Under the pieces are notes generated by a model, which was given only the letters and a program-made list of their open reading frames with translations, searched no databases and was not told where the DNA came from. From Kordiimonas lipolytica (GTDB lineage Bacteria; Pseudomonadota; Alphaproteobacteria; Sphingomonadales; Kordiimonadaceae): a stretch of DNA of 64,000 bases. The position numbers and the translations under genes are program-made. Shown one piece after another: positions 55,169 through 64,000 of the stretch. The stretch spans positions 83,587 through 147,586 of the forward strand of contig NZ_LRUB01000007.1 in the NCBI RefSeq assembly GCF_001550065.1. The letters run 5' to 3'. The first letter of the stretch is position 1. Each line of letters starts with the position of its first letter.

Positions 55169-56263
55169 TTGGCGTCAGCATCACTTGATCAATCCTATAT
55201 GAAGGCTGCGCTTGGGCTTGCCCGGCGTGGCCTTGGTAATGTTGCCCCCAATCCGGCTGTTGGCTGTATCCTGGTAAAAGATGGTTTGGTTGTTGGCCGT
55301 GGCTGGACCCAGCCGGGCGGTCGGCCGCATGCTGAAACTGTGGCGCTGGCGCAGGCTGGTGCCGCAGCAGAAGGCGCGACAGCCTATGTCACACTGGAGC
55401 CTTGTGCCCACCACGGTGAAACCGGCCCCTGTGCAGAGGCCTTGGTTGCGGCGGGCATCAGCCGCTGTGTGATTGCGGTTTCTGATCCCGATATGCGGGT
55501 TTCGGGAAAGGGCATAGCCATTCTCGCCAAAGCCGGTATCGAAACTGTGAACGGGGTTTGTGAAAAAGAAGCGGCTGAACTGAACCGCGGGTTTTTCTGG
55601 CGTGTCAGCCGTAATAGGCCGCTGTTCACACTGAAGATGGCCAGCAGCCTTGATGGTCGGATCGCCCTTGAAAACGGCGAAAGCAAGTGGATAACGGGGG
55701 TAGAAGCGCGGGCGTATGGCCATATGCTGCGCGCGCGCCATGACGGCATCCTCGTTGGGATAGGTACCGTTCTAGCTGACGATCCTTCGTTGGATTGCCG
55801 GTTGCCTGGATTGGAATTGCATTCGCCAGTGCCTATCGTGCTGGATACCGGATTGAGGCTGTCGCCATCGCACAAGTTGGCGGAATGGGCGTCTGTGCGC
55901 GGTACAATTCTTATCCATCAAGTGCGGGACGCTGCCAAAGAGAAGGCGCTTCAGGAAAAAGGCGTGGATACAGTCGCGGTTGATGACACCCGTGATCTTG
56001 AAGAGGTATCAGCTGTTTTGGCAGGGCGCGGCCTCACGAGGGTACTGGTTGAAGGTGGGGGGCAGGTGCATGCCTCTTTTCTGAAAGCAGGAATTGCCGA
56101 CAGGGTCGAGCATTTCTGCGCTGGTAAAGCCATCGGTGCAGAGGGAAGGCCGGCAATTGGACCCCTTGGCCTTGCCAGCTTGGGGGATGCGCCCCATTTT
56201 AATCTTCATGCAATTCGGCATCTGGGGCCGGATATACTTGCATCATACGTTAAGGCGGAGTAA
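55169..56263 (+). CDS. ribD: Bifunctional riboflavin deaminase/reductase RibD
   Basis: A 364-residue enzyme. The N-terminal deaminase has the zinc site HAETVAL and PCAHHGETGPC; the C-terminal reductase begins near LFTLKMASSLDGRIAL and contains LVEGGGQVHASFL. It performs the second and third steps from GTP to riboflavin. The start is TTG 55169 with GGGAGG upstream. ribE follows ten bases later. Confidence 0.95.
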   Translation: MASASLDQSYMKAALGLARRGLGNVAPNPAVGCILVKDGLVVGRGWTQPGGRPHAETVALAQAGAAAEGATAYVTLEPCAHHGETGPCAEALVAAGISRCVIAVSDPDMRVSGKGIAILAKAGIETVNGVCEKEAAELNRGFFWRVSRNRPLFTLKMASSLDGRIALENGESKWITGVEARAYGHMLRARHDGILVGIGTVLADDPSLDCRLPGLELHSPVPIVLDTGLRLSPSHKLAEWASVRGTILIHQVRDAAKEKALQEKGVDTVAVDDTRDLEEVSAVLAGRGLTRVLVEGGGQVHASFLKAGIADRVEHFCAGKAIGAEGRPAIGPLGLASLGDAPHFNLHAIRHLGPDILASYVKAE

Positions 56264-56272
56264 CTCAGGCGC

Positions 56273-56872
56273 ATGTTTACCGGAATTGTTACAGATGTAG
56301 GGCGCATTCGCGCCGTTGAAGGCGGCGCAGACAAACGCGTGACGCTTGAAACTGCCTTTGATATGTCCTCAGTGGACATTGGCGCCTCCATTGCCTGCGC
56401 GGGTGTTTGCCTGACGGTGGTGGATAAAGACAATGGCTGGTTTGCTGTCGACGTTTCCGCCGAAACGCTGAAGGTCACGAACCTGGGTGACTGGGCTGAG
56501 GGCACAGAAGTCAACCTTGAGCGTTCCCTGAAATTGGGCGACGAATTGGGCGGCCATATCGTGACCGGCCACGTGGACTGTACAGGCCAGATTGTGCGCT
56601 TTGACGAGTTGGGTGAGTCTGTGGTCATGGAGATTGCAATCCCGGCAGATCACGGCACGTTCGTAGCCCAGAAGGGAAGCATCACCATCGACGGCGCTTC
56701 GCTGACAGTCAACGCGGTCGCAGACGAAGGCGGTGTAACACGTTTCTCCATCAATTTGATCCCGCATACACAGGCGGTTACCAGCTTCAGGAACAGCAAG
56801 CTTGGGGACACCGTGAATGTGGAGTTTGATATTCTGGCGCGGTATGTAGCGCGCCTGCAAAGCAGAGGGTAA
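56273..56872 (+). CDS. ribE: Riboflavin synthase alpha subunit
   Basis: A 199-residue enzyme with the two repeated lumazine-binding halves, the first beginning [12 protein letters not shown] and the second at about residue 98 ([13 protein letters not shown]). It converts two molecules of 6,7-dimethyl-8-ribityllumazine into riboflavin. It is in the middle of the rib cluster, with four bases to ribBA. Confidence 0.95.
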   Translation: MFTGIVTDVGRIRAVEGGADKRVTLETAFDMSSVDIGASIACAGVCLTVVDKDNGWFAVDVSAETLKVTNLGDWAEGTEVNLERSLKLGDELGGHIVTGHVDCTGQIVRFDELGESVVMEIAIPADHGTFVAQKGSITIDGASLTVNAVADEGGVTRFSINLIPHTQAVTSFRNSKLGDTVNVEFDILARYVARLQSRG

Positions 56873-56876
56873 GACA

Positions 56877-57986
56877 GTGTCAGAGAGTTTCCTGTCACCA
56901 ATTGAAGATGTCATTGAGGATGCGCGCAACGGGCGCATGTACATCCTGGTGGACGATGAAGACCGCGAAAACGAAGGTGACTTGATCATCCCGGCGCAGA
57001 TGGCGACACCTGACGCGATCAATTTCATGGCCAAATATGGCCGCGGCCTGATTTGCCTGCCGATGACGCGTCAGCGCATCGAAGAGCTTAAGCTGCCGCA
57101 GATGAGTAATAACAACCAGGCGCGTAATCAGACTGCCTTCACTGTATCCATTGAGGCCAAGCAAGGTGTCACCACCGGTATTTCGGCGGCGGACCGGGCG
57201 CATACCATCTCCGTTGCCATCGATAGCTCCAAGGGCGCAGACGATCTTGCGACGCCTGGCCATGTGTTCCCACTGATGGCGCAGGATGGTGGCGTGCTGA
57301 TGCGCGCAGGGCATACGGAAGCATCTGTCGATATTTCCCGTCTTGCAGGCCTCAACCCGTCTGCCGTGATCTGTGAGATCATGAAGGACGACGGCACCAT
57401 GGCACGCCTGCCGGACCTGATCCCCTTTGCCAAGGAACATGGCCTGAAGGTTGCGACGATCCGAGACCTTATCGCTTACCGCCTCAGGAATGATGTGTTG
57501 GTGGAGCGGGCGTCCGAAAGCGATTTTGTCCGCCAGAGCGGCAAAAAGTGGAAAGTGCTGGTTTATCGCTCCACGGCTGACACGCGCGAGACTGTAGCGC
57601 TGGTTCTGGGCGATATCGATGGGAGCAAACCGACACCCGTTCGGATGCATGCCCTCAACCCGTTTGAAGACCTTCTGGGCATGGACCATCCCCGTAGCGG
57701 CCAGCTACAGCGCGCCATGAATGCGATTGAGGACGACGGCCAAGGCGTGGTCGTTTTGTTCCCGGGACAAATTGCCATTCGTCCGTCGCAGTTGCTGGAA
57801 GGCACGCCGCCAGAGGAAGACGGCAAGGAGCGGGCGCTCAAGGATATCGGGCTGGGCTCGCAGATCCTGCTCGATATCGGCGTTCGTCACATGATTCTCT
57901 ATTCCAACAGCCCGAACCACTATGTTGGTCTTGATGGCTACGGCCTGGATATCGTAGAACAGCGGAAAATTCCCGACGCCGAATAG
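56877..57986 (+). CDS. ribB: RibB (DHBP synthase) fused to a degenerate GTP cyclohydrolase II domain
   Basis: A 369-residue RibBA-like protein. The DHBP synthase half (about residues 1-205) is intact, with [16 protein letters not shown] and [15 protein letters not shown]. The C-terminal half has the overall shape of GTP cyclohydrolase II, but the zinc-cysteine motif is gone: the place of the three cysteines reads [18 protein letters not shown]. So it very likely makes only the four-carbon precursor 3,4-dihydroxy-2-butanone 4-phosphate, and an active RibA must be elsewhere. The start is GTG 56877. Confidence 0.92.
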   Translation: MSESFLSPIEDVIEDARNGRMYILVDDEDRENEGDLIIPAQMATPDAINFMAKYGRGLICLPMTRQRIEELKLPQMSNNNQARNQTAFTVSIEAKQGVTTGISAADRAHTISVAIDSSKGADDLATPGHVFPLMAQDGGVLMRAGHTEASVDISRLAGLNPSAVICEIMKDDGTMARLPDLIPFAKEHGLKVATIRDLIAYRLRNDVLVERASESDFVRQSGKKWKVLVYRSTADTRETVALVLGDIDGSKPTPVRMHALNPFEDLLGMDHPRSGQLQRAMNAIEDDGQGVVVLFPGQIAIRPSQLLEGTPPEEDGKERALKDIGLGSQILLDIGVRHMILYSNSPNHYVGLDGYGLDIVEQRKIPDAE

Positions 57987-58052
57987 TTGGCGCCAAAGAT
58001 ATTATTTAGCCGCATGTCCCCGGACCTGTCGGCCCTTCCAAGGATAAAACAG

Positions 58053-58493
58053 ATGGCGAAGCCTCATATTCTGATTGTCGAAGCGAAATTTTACGCGGAC
58101 CTCGCCGACGAGTTGGCGGCTGGCGCCATCGAAGCCATTGAGGCTGCTGATTGCACCTGGGACCGCTATGACGTGCCGGGAGCGCTGGAAATTCCGGCGG
58201 CAATCAAGTTTGCCCATGCCGGCGAAAAGGCGCATTTCGACGGCTATGTTGCCCTCGGCTGTGTGATCCGCGGTGAGACCACGCATTATGATTATGTCTG
58301 CGGTGAAAGTGCGCGCGGTTTGATGGACCTGACACTCAGGGAAAATCTGGCCATCGGTAACGGCATTCTGACCGTTGAGGATTGGGACCAGGCATGGGCG
58401 CGGGCGAAACGCGACCAGAAGAATAAAGGGGCAGGGGCGGCTCAAGCTGCACTTGCCATGATCGGACTGAAGCAGAGTTTTGGAGTAGAATAA
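58053..58493 (+). CDS. ribH: 6,7-dimethyl-8-ribityllumazine synthase
   Basis: A 146-residue lumazine synthase. It has HILIVEAKFYADLADEL at the start, VPGALEIPAAIKF, and LGCVIRGETTHYDYVCGE, with the catalytic histidine in the last motif. It joins the RibB and RibD products. ATG 58053 with AAGGA eight bases upstream is preferred; frames open to 58014 and 57987 would add residues not found in the family. The stop overlaps the nusB start (TAATG). Confidence 0.93.
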   Translation: MAKPHILIVEAKFYADLADELAAGAIEAIEAADCTWDRYDVPGALEIPAAIKFAHAGEKAHFDGYVALGCVIRGETTHYDYVCGESARGLMDLTLRENLAIGNGILTVEDWDQAWARAKRDQKNKGAGAAQAALAMIGLKQSFGVE

Positions 58494-58960
58494 TGTCCGC
58501 AGGATCAAGAACACCAAAGGTTGGCGGCCCACGCAGCGCAGCACGTCTTGCGGCCGTTCAGGCCCTTTACCAGCTGGACATGTCTGACGAGCCAAAGGCC
58601 AAGATGGTGGTGGAAGAATATGTCAATCACCGGCTGGGCCAGGAAATTGAAGGCGACCAGTATGTGGCCGCTGACGCCAATCTGTTTAGCGATGTGGTGC
58701 TTGGGGCGTGGGAACGCCGCGAGGAAATCGACGAGACGCTCAAAGGTTGCCTGTCATCCGATTGGCCGCTTGACCGCCTTGAAAAGCTGATTCACGCGAT
58801 CTTCCGCGCCGGCGGGTACGAGCTTGTTGCGCGCCCCGATGTGCCGACCGCGGTGATCATCAACGAATATGTCGATGTGGCGCACGGTTTCTATGAGCGT
58901 ACAGAAGCCTCTTTCGTGAACGGCGTGCTGGACAAATTTGCCAAAGCCGTACGCACCTAG
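58493..58960 (+). CDS. nusB: Transcription antitermination factor NusB
   Basis: A 155-residue all-helical RNA-binding protein with ARLAAVQALYQLDMSD near the start and ELVARPDVPTAVIINEYVDVAHGFYE, the family signature. It helps antitermination of rRNA transcription with NusA, NusE and NusG. The ribH-nusB-thiL order is typical across proteobacteria and couples it to the riboflavin genes. Confidence 0.95.
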   Translation: MSAGSRTPKVGGPRSAARLAAVQALYQLDMSDEPKAKMVVEEYVNHRLGQEIEGDQYVAADANLFSDVVLGAWERREEIDETLKGCLSSDWPLDRLEKLIHAIFRAGGYELVARPDVPTAVIINEYVDVAHGFYERTEASFVNGVLDKFAKAVRT

Positions 58961-58989
58961 CGTGTGCCCCGGCAGAAGGCGGAGAGCTA

Positions 58990-59946
58990 ATGGCCGGAGA
59001 GTTTGATCTTATCGCAACCTATTTTCGACCGCTGGCCGGGCCCGAGGGGCTGGGGCTGGTGGATGACGCCGCATGTGTAACGGTGTCAGGTGGGGCTGAC
59101 CTTATTGTCACGAAGGACCTGATTGTCGAAGGCGTTCATTTTATTGGCGACGAACCGGCACAGGACATTGCCTGGAAAGCGCTGGCAGTCAATTTGTCGG
59201 ACCTCGCGGCCAAAGGGGCCGCACCAAGCCTTTATTTTCTGGGGCTGAGCCTGCCTGCAGACCGGCCGGAAGCCTGGGTGGCGGAGTTCGCTTCTGGGCT
59301 TCGGGCATGCCAGGACGCTTTTGGTGTCCGCCTCGCGGGCGGTGACACAACAGCCAGCAGAAGCGGCGTGACGATCAGCATCACAGCGATGGGTTCCTTG
59401 CCGTCCGGAACAATGATTACCCGGTCCGGTGCGACCGTTGGTAACGACATTTACGTTTCCGGCAGCCTTGGCGATGCTGCTCTTGGGCTGAAGATGGTGC
59501 AGGGCGACCTGGATTGCGCCCCAGCCCTCAGGGATCGATACCTGCGCCCCATGCCGCGTGTTGGCCTTGGGCAGATGCTGCGGGGTGTGGCGAGTGCATG
59601 CGCCGACGTATCTGATGGCCTTCTGGCCGACCTTGGGCATATCTGCGCTGCGTCGGGAGTTGGCGCTCGGGTTGACCAAGTCTGTCTGCCGCTTTCAGGT
59701 GATGCTGCAACACTTGTGGGCCGGGATTCCGCGTTGTGGCCCTGTGTTTACTCGGGCGGGGATGATTATGAACTGGTGTTCACTGCGCCGCGCGAACAGG
59801 CTGAGCATTTGGTGCGGATTGCGAGGGACTGCGATGTTCCCCTTATGCGCATTGGTGTGATTGAGGCAGGCAATGAGTGCCATCTTGTTGATCCGGAAGG
59901 CAATCTGGTGCAGTCTGCCCATCAAGGATATCAACATTTTCGATAA
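58990..59946 (+). CDS. thiL: Thiamine-monophosphate kinase
   Basis: A 318-residue ATP-dependent kinase making thiamine diphosphate. Motifs are VDDAACV, TKDLIVEGVHF and SDLAAKGAAP in the N-terminal half and DVSDGLLADLGHI and GGDDYELVFTAP in the C-terminal half. It is 29 bases after nusB, within the rib-nusB unit. Confidence 0.95.
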   Translation: MAGEFDLIATYFRPLAGPEGLGLVDDAACVTVSGGADLIVTKDLIVEGVHFIGDEPAQDIAWKALAVNLSDLAAKGAAPSLYFLGLSLPADRPEAWVAEFASGLRACQDAFGVRLAGGDTTASRSGVTISITAMGSLPSGTMITRSGATVGNDIYVSGSLGDAALGLKMVQGDLDCAPALRDRYLRPMPRVGLGQMLRGVASACADVSDGLLADLGHICAASGVGARVDQVCLPLSGDAATLVGRDSALWPCVYSGGDDYELVFTAPREQAEHLVRIARDCDVPLMRIGVIEAGNECHLVDPEGNLVQSAHQGYQHFR

Positions 59947-59966
59947 CAGGACCGAGGGTTTAGTCA

Positions 59967-60467
59967 ATGTCGCAAGATGACGTGTCGATGGATTCAGGCT
60001 CAAGTTCGGGCAAATTGTTTCTGCTTCTTGGGCTTTTAGGCGGTATCGCAATCGGGGGCGGTCTTGGCTTTTATTATTTCAAAACCATGGTCCCGGAAGG
60101 TGAGGAACAGGTCGTAGAAAAGAAAAAGCCCAAGGGCCCTATGCAGACAATAGGGTTTGAGCGCATTGCGGTGCCAATCTACCTCAAGAGCCAGAATACA
60201 ACGCGGTTTGTTGGCAATTATTTTGTTGATCTGGCCGTACAAGTATACGGCAACGAGAACCAGATACTGGTTAAACGGTCGCAGCCCCAGTTGCAGCATG
60301 CCTTCATCTCTGCCATTAGCCAGAGTGACCTGATGCGCGAGGACTCACCACTGCAGCTGGACCACGACAAGGTCGCAGCTGTCCTGAAGAAAAAGGCTGC
60401 TGAAGTTGTCGGCCCGGGTGTTGTGGAAAATATCTCTATTCTGAATACCATGCGCCTGTCGCAATAA
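59967..60467 (+). CDS. Single-span membrane protein, FliL-like
   Basis: A 166-residue protein with a cytoplasmic N-tail, one transmembrane helix (LFLLLGLLGGIAIGGGLGFYYF, about residues 17-38, ends quoted), and a periplasmic domain that runs RFVGNYFVDLAVQVYG to LKKKAAEVVGPGVVENISIL. The layout and length resemble FliL, the flagellar stator-associated protein, but identity is uncertain and no other flagellar genes are in the window. It follows thiL after 20 bases and ends with a good terminator. It may be a general alphaproteobacterial envelope protein. Confidence 0.55.
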   Translation: MSQDDVSMDSGSSSGKLFLLLGLLGGIAIGGGLGFYYFKTMVPEGEEQVVEKKKPKGPMQTIGFERIAVPIYLKSQNTTRFVGNYFVDLAVQVYGNENQILVKRSQPQLQHAFISAISQSDLMREDSPLQLDHDKVAAVLKKKAAEVVGPGVVENISILNTMRLSQ

Positions 60468-60491
60468 ACGGCGGGAAAGCGGGAAATATGA

Positions 60492-60527
60492 AAGGCGCTG
60501 CGGTTTTGCGGCGCCTTCTGCATTTTT
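60492..60527 (+). terminator. Terminator of the nrdR-rib-nusB-thiL run
   Basis: AAGGCGCTGC (60492-60501) pairs with GCGGCGCCTT (60508-60517) with one wobble pair; TCTGCATTTTT follows. It closes the transcript before hppA. Confidence 0.75.
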
Positions 60528-60698
60528 AGATGGTTGAAACTATCGAAAATGCTTCCTAAGGTAATTACCGACCAACCTGTTGTCAGGAGTTTTAGGGGTT
60601 TGTCTACTAGAATGAATGAGCAGGGCGGACATGTGGGGAGTATCTCTGCCCGATAAGCTCAACACTACTTGGGTTTGGTTCAAGGGAGGGAGTTTCCC

Positions 60699-62783
60699 AT
60701 GGAAGTATTGTACGCCGCGATTGCATGCGGCGTTGCTGCCGTTCTGTACGGCATTGTAACGCGTCAGTCTATTCTATCATCCAGTGCAGGCAGTGAGAAA
60801 ATGCAGGAGATCGCCGGGGCCATCCAGGCTGGCGCTCAGGCATATCTCAACCGTCAGTATCGCACCATCGCCATGGTTGGCGTTGTCGTGGCGATTGGGC
60901 TGTATCTGGCTCTCGGCCATCTGGCCGCAGCTGGTTTCCTTATCGGCGCCATTCTATCTGGCGTGGCAGGCTACATCGGCATGCTGATTTCCGTTAAGGC
61001 GAACGTGCGCACCACTGAGGCCGCGAGCAACAGCCTGCAGGCCGGCCTGACCATCGCTTTCCGCTCCGGTGCTGTAACAGGCATGCTGGTTGCGGGCCTC
61101 GCGCTTCTGGCGGTCGCTGGCTATTATTATATCCTGATTGGGCCGCTTGGTATTGAAGCCACAGACCGTGCTGTGATCGATGCTCTGGTGTCGCTCGGCT
61201 TTGGGGCGTCATTGATTTCCATTTTCGCCCGTCTGGGTGGCGGTATCTTTACCAAAGGCGCCGATGTGGGCGCTGACCTGGTTGGTAAAGTGGAAGCCGG
61301 TATCCCGGAAGACGATCCGCGGAACCCAGCGGTTATCGCAGATAACGTGGGGGACAATGTTGGTGACTGTGCCGGTATGGCAGCGGACCTTTTTGAAACT
61401 TACGTTGTAACTATCGGTGCCACCATGGTGCTGTCCGCACTCTTCCTGAAGATGGGTGCCGCAGACATTATGCAGCTTCCGCTCATCATTGGTGGCGGGT
61501 GCATCCTGACATCGATCATCGGCACCTATTTCGTGAAGCTGGGTAAGTCGCAGTCCATCATGGGTGCGCTTTATAAGGGCTTCATCGTGACGGCTGTGTT
61601 GTCGGCGATTGTAATGTGGTTCGCGATGGATTGGGCGCTCGGCGACATGGAGCGTACTTTCACGACTTCCGCGGCCACCTTCACCGGTCGTGACCTATAC
61701 TATTGCGGACTGGTCGGGCTTATCGTGACCGGGGTGATCATCTGGATTACAGAATATTATACGGGTACGGATTATCGTCCTGTGCGGTCGATCGCGAAGT
61801 CATCCGAAACCGGCCACGGCACCAACGTGATCCAGGGGCTTGCTATTTCCCTTGAGTCCACGGCGCTGCCAACTCTGGTGATCTGTGCAGGCATCATCGT
61901 TGCCTACCAGCTGGCGGGCATCCTTGGCCTTGGTTTTGCTGCAACGGCGATGTTGGCGCTTGCGGGTATGGTTGTCGCTCTGGACGCCTATGGCCCCGTT
62001 ACCGACAACGCTGGCGGCATTGCCGAAATGGCTGGTCTTGACGAGACAGTTCGGGGCCGGACTGATGCGCTTGACGCCGTGGGCAACACCACCAAGGCTG
62101 TAACCAAGGGCTATGCTATCGGTTCTGCAGGCCTTGCCGCGCTTGTGCTGTTCGGTGCCTACACGGCTGACCTCAACACATACTTCTCGGACGTTACGGT
62201 CGATTTCGGCCTGTCTAACCCGTATGTGGTTGTAGGGCTCTTCCTGGGCGCTATGCTGCCGTATCTCTTCGGTGCAATGGGCATGACGGCAGTTGGTCGT
62301 GCCGGTGGTGCAGTGGTAGAGGAAGTGCGCGAGCAGTTCCGCAACAACCCTGGCATCATGGAAGGTACGTCCAAGCCGGATTATGCACGCTCCGTTGACC
62401 TGCTGACTAAAGCAGCGATCAAGGAGATGATCATTCCAAGCCTGCTGCCAGTTGCAGCACCAGTGATTACCTATTTCCTGATCAATGCCATTGCAGGGCA
62501 GGCGGCTGCATTTGCAGCTCTTGGCGCCCTTCTTCTGGGCGTGATCGTTGGCGGCCTCTTTGTGGCACTGTCCATGACCGCCGGTGGTGGCGCATGGGAT
62601 AACGCCAAGAAGTACATTGAGGACGGTAATCACGGCGGTAAGGGTTCTGAGGCTCACAAGGCTGCAGTAACCGGCGATACTGTCGGCGATCCATACAAGG
62701 ATACCGCTGGCCCAGCTGTGAACCCAATGATCAAGATCACCAACATCGTTGCACTTCTGCTGTTGGCCATGCTGGCCCACTAG
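60699..62783 (+). CDS. hppA: K+-independent H+-translocating pyrophosphatase
   Basis: A 694-residue integral membrane pump with about 16 transmembrane helices that couples pyrophosphate hydrolysis to proton export. The substrate motifs are [39 protein letters not shown] and [11 protein letters not shown]. The position that sets potassium need reads [10 protein letters not shown], with lysine instead of alanine, marking the K+-independent class. ATG 60699 is eight bases after GGGAGGG; a TTG at 60669 is unlikely. Its 230-base upstream gap probably holds its own promoter. Confidence 0.96.
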   Translation: MEVLYAAIACGVAAVLYGIVTRQSILSSSAGSEKMQEIAGAIQAGAQAYLNRQYRTIAMVGVVVAIGLYLALGHLAAAGFLIGAILSGVAGYIGMLISVKANVRTTEAASNSLQAGLTIAFRSGAVTGMLVAGLALLAVAGYYYILIGPLGIEATDRAVIDALVSLGFGASLISIFARLGGGIFTKGADVGADLVGKVEAGIPEDDPRNPAVIADNVGDNVGDCAGMAADLFETYVVTIGATMVLSALFLKMGAADIMQLPLIIGGGCILTSIIGTYFVKLGKSQSIMGALYKGFIVTAVLSAIVMWFAMDWALGDMERTFTTSAATFTGRDLYYCGLVGLIVTGVIIWITEYYTGTDYRPVRSIAKSSETGHGTNVIQGLAISLESTALPTLVICAGIIVAYQLAGILGLGFAATAMLALAGMVVALDAYGPVTDNAGGIAEMAGLDETVRGRTDALDAVGNTTKAVTKGYAIGSAGLAALVLFGAYTADLNTYFSDVTVDFGLSNPYVVVGLFLGAMLPYLFGAMGMTAVGRAGGAVVEEVREQFRNNPGIMEGTSKPDYARSVDLLTKAAIKEMIIPSLLPVAAPVITYFLINAIAGQAAAFAALGALLLGVIVGGLFVALSMTAGGGAWDNAKKYIEDGNHGGKGSEAHKAAVTGDTVGDPYKDTAGPAVNPMIKITNIVALLLLAMLAH

Positions 62784-62807
62784 AAGGATTTGTGATCCGA
62801 AAACAGA

Positions 62808-62830
62808 AAGCCCCGGCATTGCCGGGGCTT
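62808..62830 (+). terminator. Hairpin after hppA
   Basis: AAGCCCCGGC (62808-62817) pairs with GCCGGGGCTT (62821-62830) around a three-base loop. It is stable but lacks a T-run beyond TT, so termination may need the second hairpin just downstream. Confidence 0.6.
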
Positions 62831-62838
62831 ATACATTG

Positions 62839-62882
62839 AGAGGCACGAAGATTTGTTATGATCTTCGTGCCTCTTTGATTTT
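62839..62882 (+). terminator. 14-bp-stem hairpin with T-rich tail
   Basis: AGAGGCACGAAGAT (62839-62852) pairs perfectly with ATCTTCGTGCCTCT (62861-62874), loop eight bases, then TTGATTTT. It may be the hppA terminator or part of the insertion site or end of the IS110 element. Confidence 0.6.
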
Positions 62883-62910
62883 GAACAGGGGGTGGCCACC
62901 CCCTGTTCAA
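62881..62910. repeat. 30-bp perfect palindrome
   Basis: The 30 bases from TTGAACAGGGGGTGG to its exact complement have no central spacer. As DNA it could form a cruciform; as RNA a long hairpin. It lies between the hppA terminators and the IS110 leader. Confidence 0.85.
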
Positions 62911-63987
<1,077 letters not shown>

Positions 63988-64000
63988 CACCGCTGCTTTT

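Noticed and set aside
54638..56876. FMN riboswitch in the riboflavin gene cluster
   Set aside because: Genes are packed with 4-13 base gaps, leaving no room for an RFN element.
61800..62819. Open frame of 339 codons opposite hppA
   Set aside because: Antisense to a clear membrane pyrophosphatase; Cys/His/Gln-rich composition is typical of shadow frames.

Overview
The window looks like part of the chromosome of a free-living, probably marine alphaproteobacterium; a Kordiimonas-like lineage is my guess from memory of gene order, not something the sequence proves. The support is a C4-pathway 5-aminolevulinate synthase, MucR and LdtR-type regulators, a DUF6898 protein, a magnesium-type HemB without the zinc cysteines, the order nrdR-ribD-ribE-ribBA-ribH-nusB-thiL, and a complete exosortase A (XrtA)/PEP-CTERM exopolysaccharide locus. 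Genes are tightly packed, many stops overlap the next start, and the only gene-poor stretch over 300 bases (42582-42979) holds a decayed transporter gene. I saw no rRNA or tRNA genes and no CRISPR array.

Layout. (1) 1-2240: 3' part of a bufferin-type copper-buffering operon (DUF2282 peptide, DUF692 enzyme, DUF2063 partner, DoxX). (2) 2382-6168: Lrp-family regulator, aminopeptidase N, XRE-family regulator. (3) 6277-29423: a large PEP-CTERM surface protein on the minus strand, a CobT-like protein that lacks the catalytic glutamate, then about 19 kb of co-directional XrtA/EPS genes: priming glycosyltransferase, PrsT, glycosyltransferases, GalE, a previously hidden 49-codon membrane ORF, export lipoprotein, Wzz-like protein, tyrosine autokinase, outer-membrane barrel, ATPase, deacetylase, FemAB-like protein, exosortase A and a class II amidotransferase. 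Together these would build and export a polysaccharide and sort PEP-CTERM proteins onto the cell surface. (4) 29436-36979, minus strand: phosphate regulon phoR-pstS-terminator-pstCAB-phoU-phoB with a Pho-box-like site before pstS. (5) 37235-40282: a four-gene unit of a Tat-like, Asp/Gly/Asn-rich secreted protein, a PqqD-like peptide chaperone, an HPr-kinase-related protein and a nucleotidyltransferase. Its biochemistry is unknown and it is the best candidate here for an undescribed system. (6) 40269-49772: housekeeping (gph, class II DAHP synthase, nadE, gltX, cysS, trmJ, a C-type-lectin-like secreted protein, hemB). (7) 49987-54594: ldtR, hemA, DUF6898, mucR, rpiB, glyA. (8) 54676-62783: nrdR, riboflavin genes, nusB, thiL, a FliL-like protein and the K+-independent proton pyrophosphatase hppA. 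(9) 62839-64000: strong hairpins and a 30-bp perfect palindrome leading into an IS110-family element whose 135-base structured leader is a candidate bridge-type guide RNA.

All functions are read from motifs and family memory. No database search was run.
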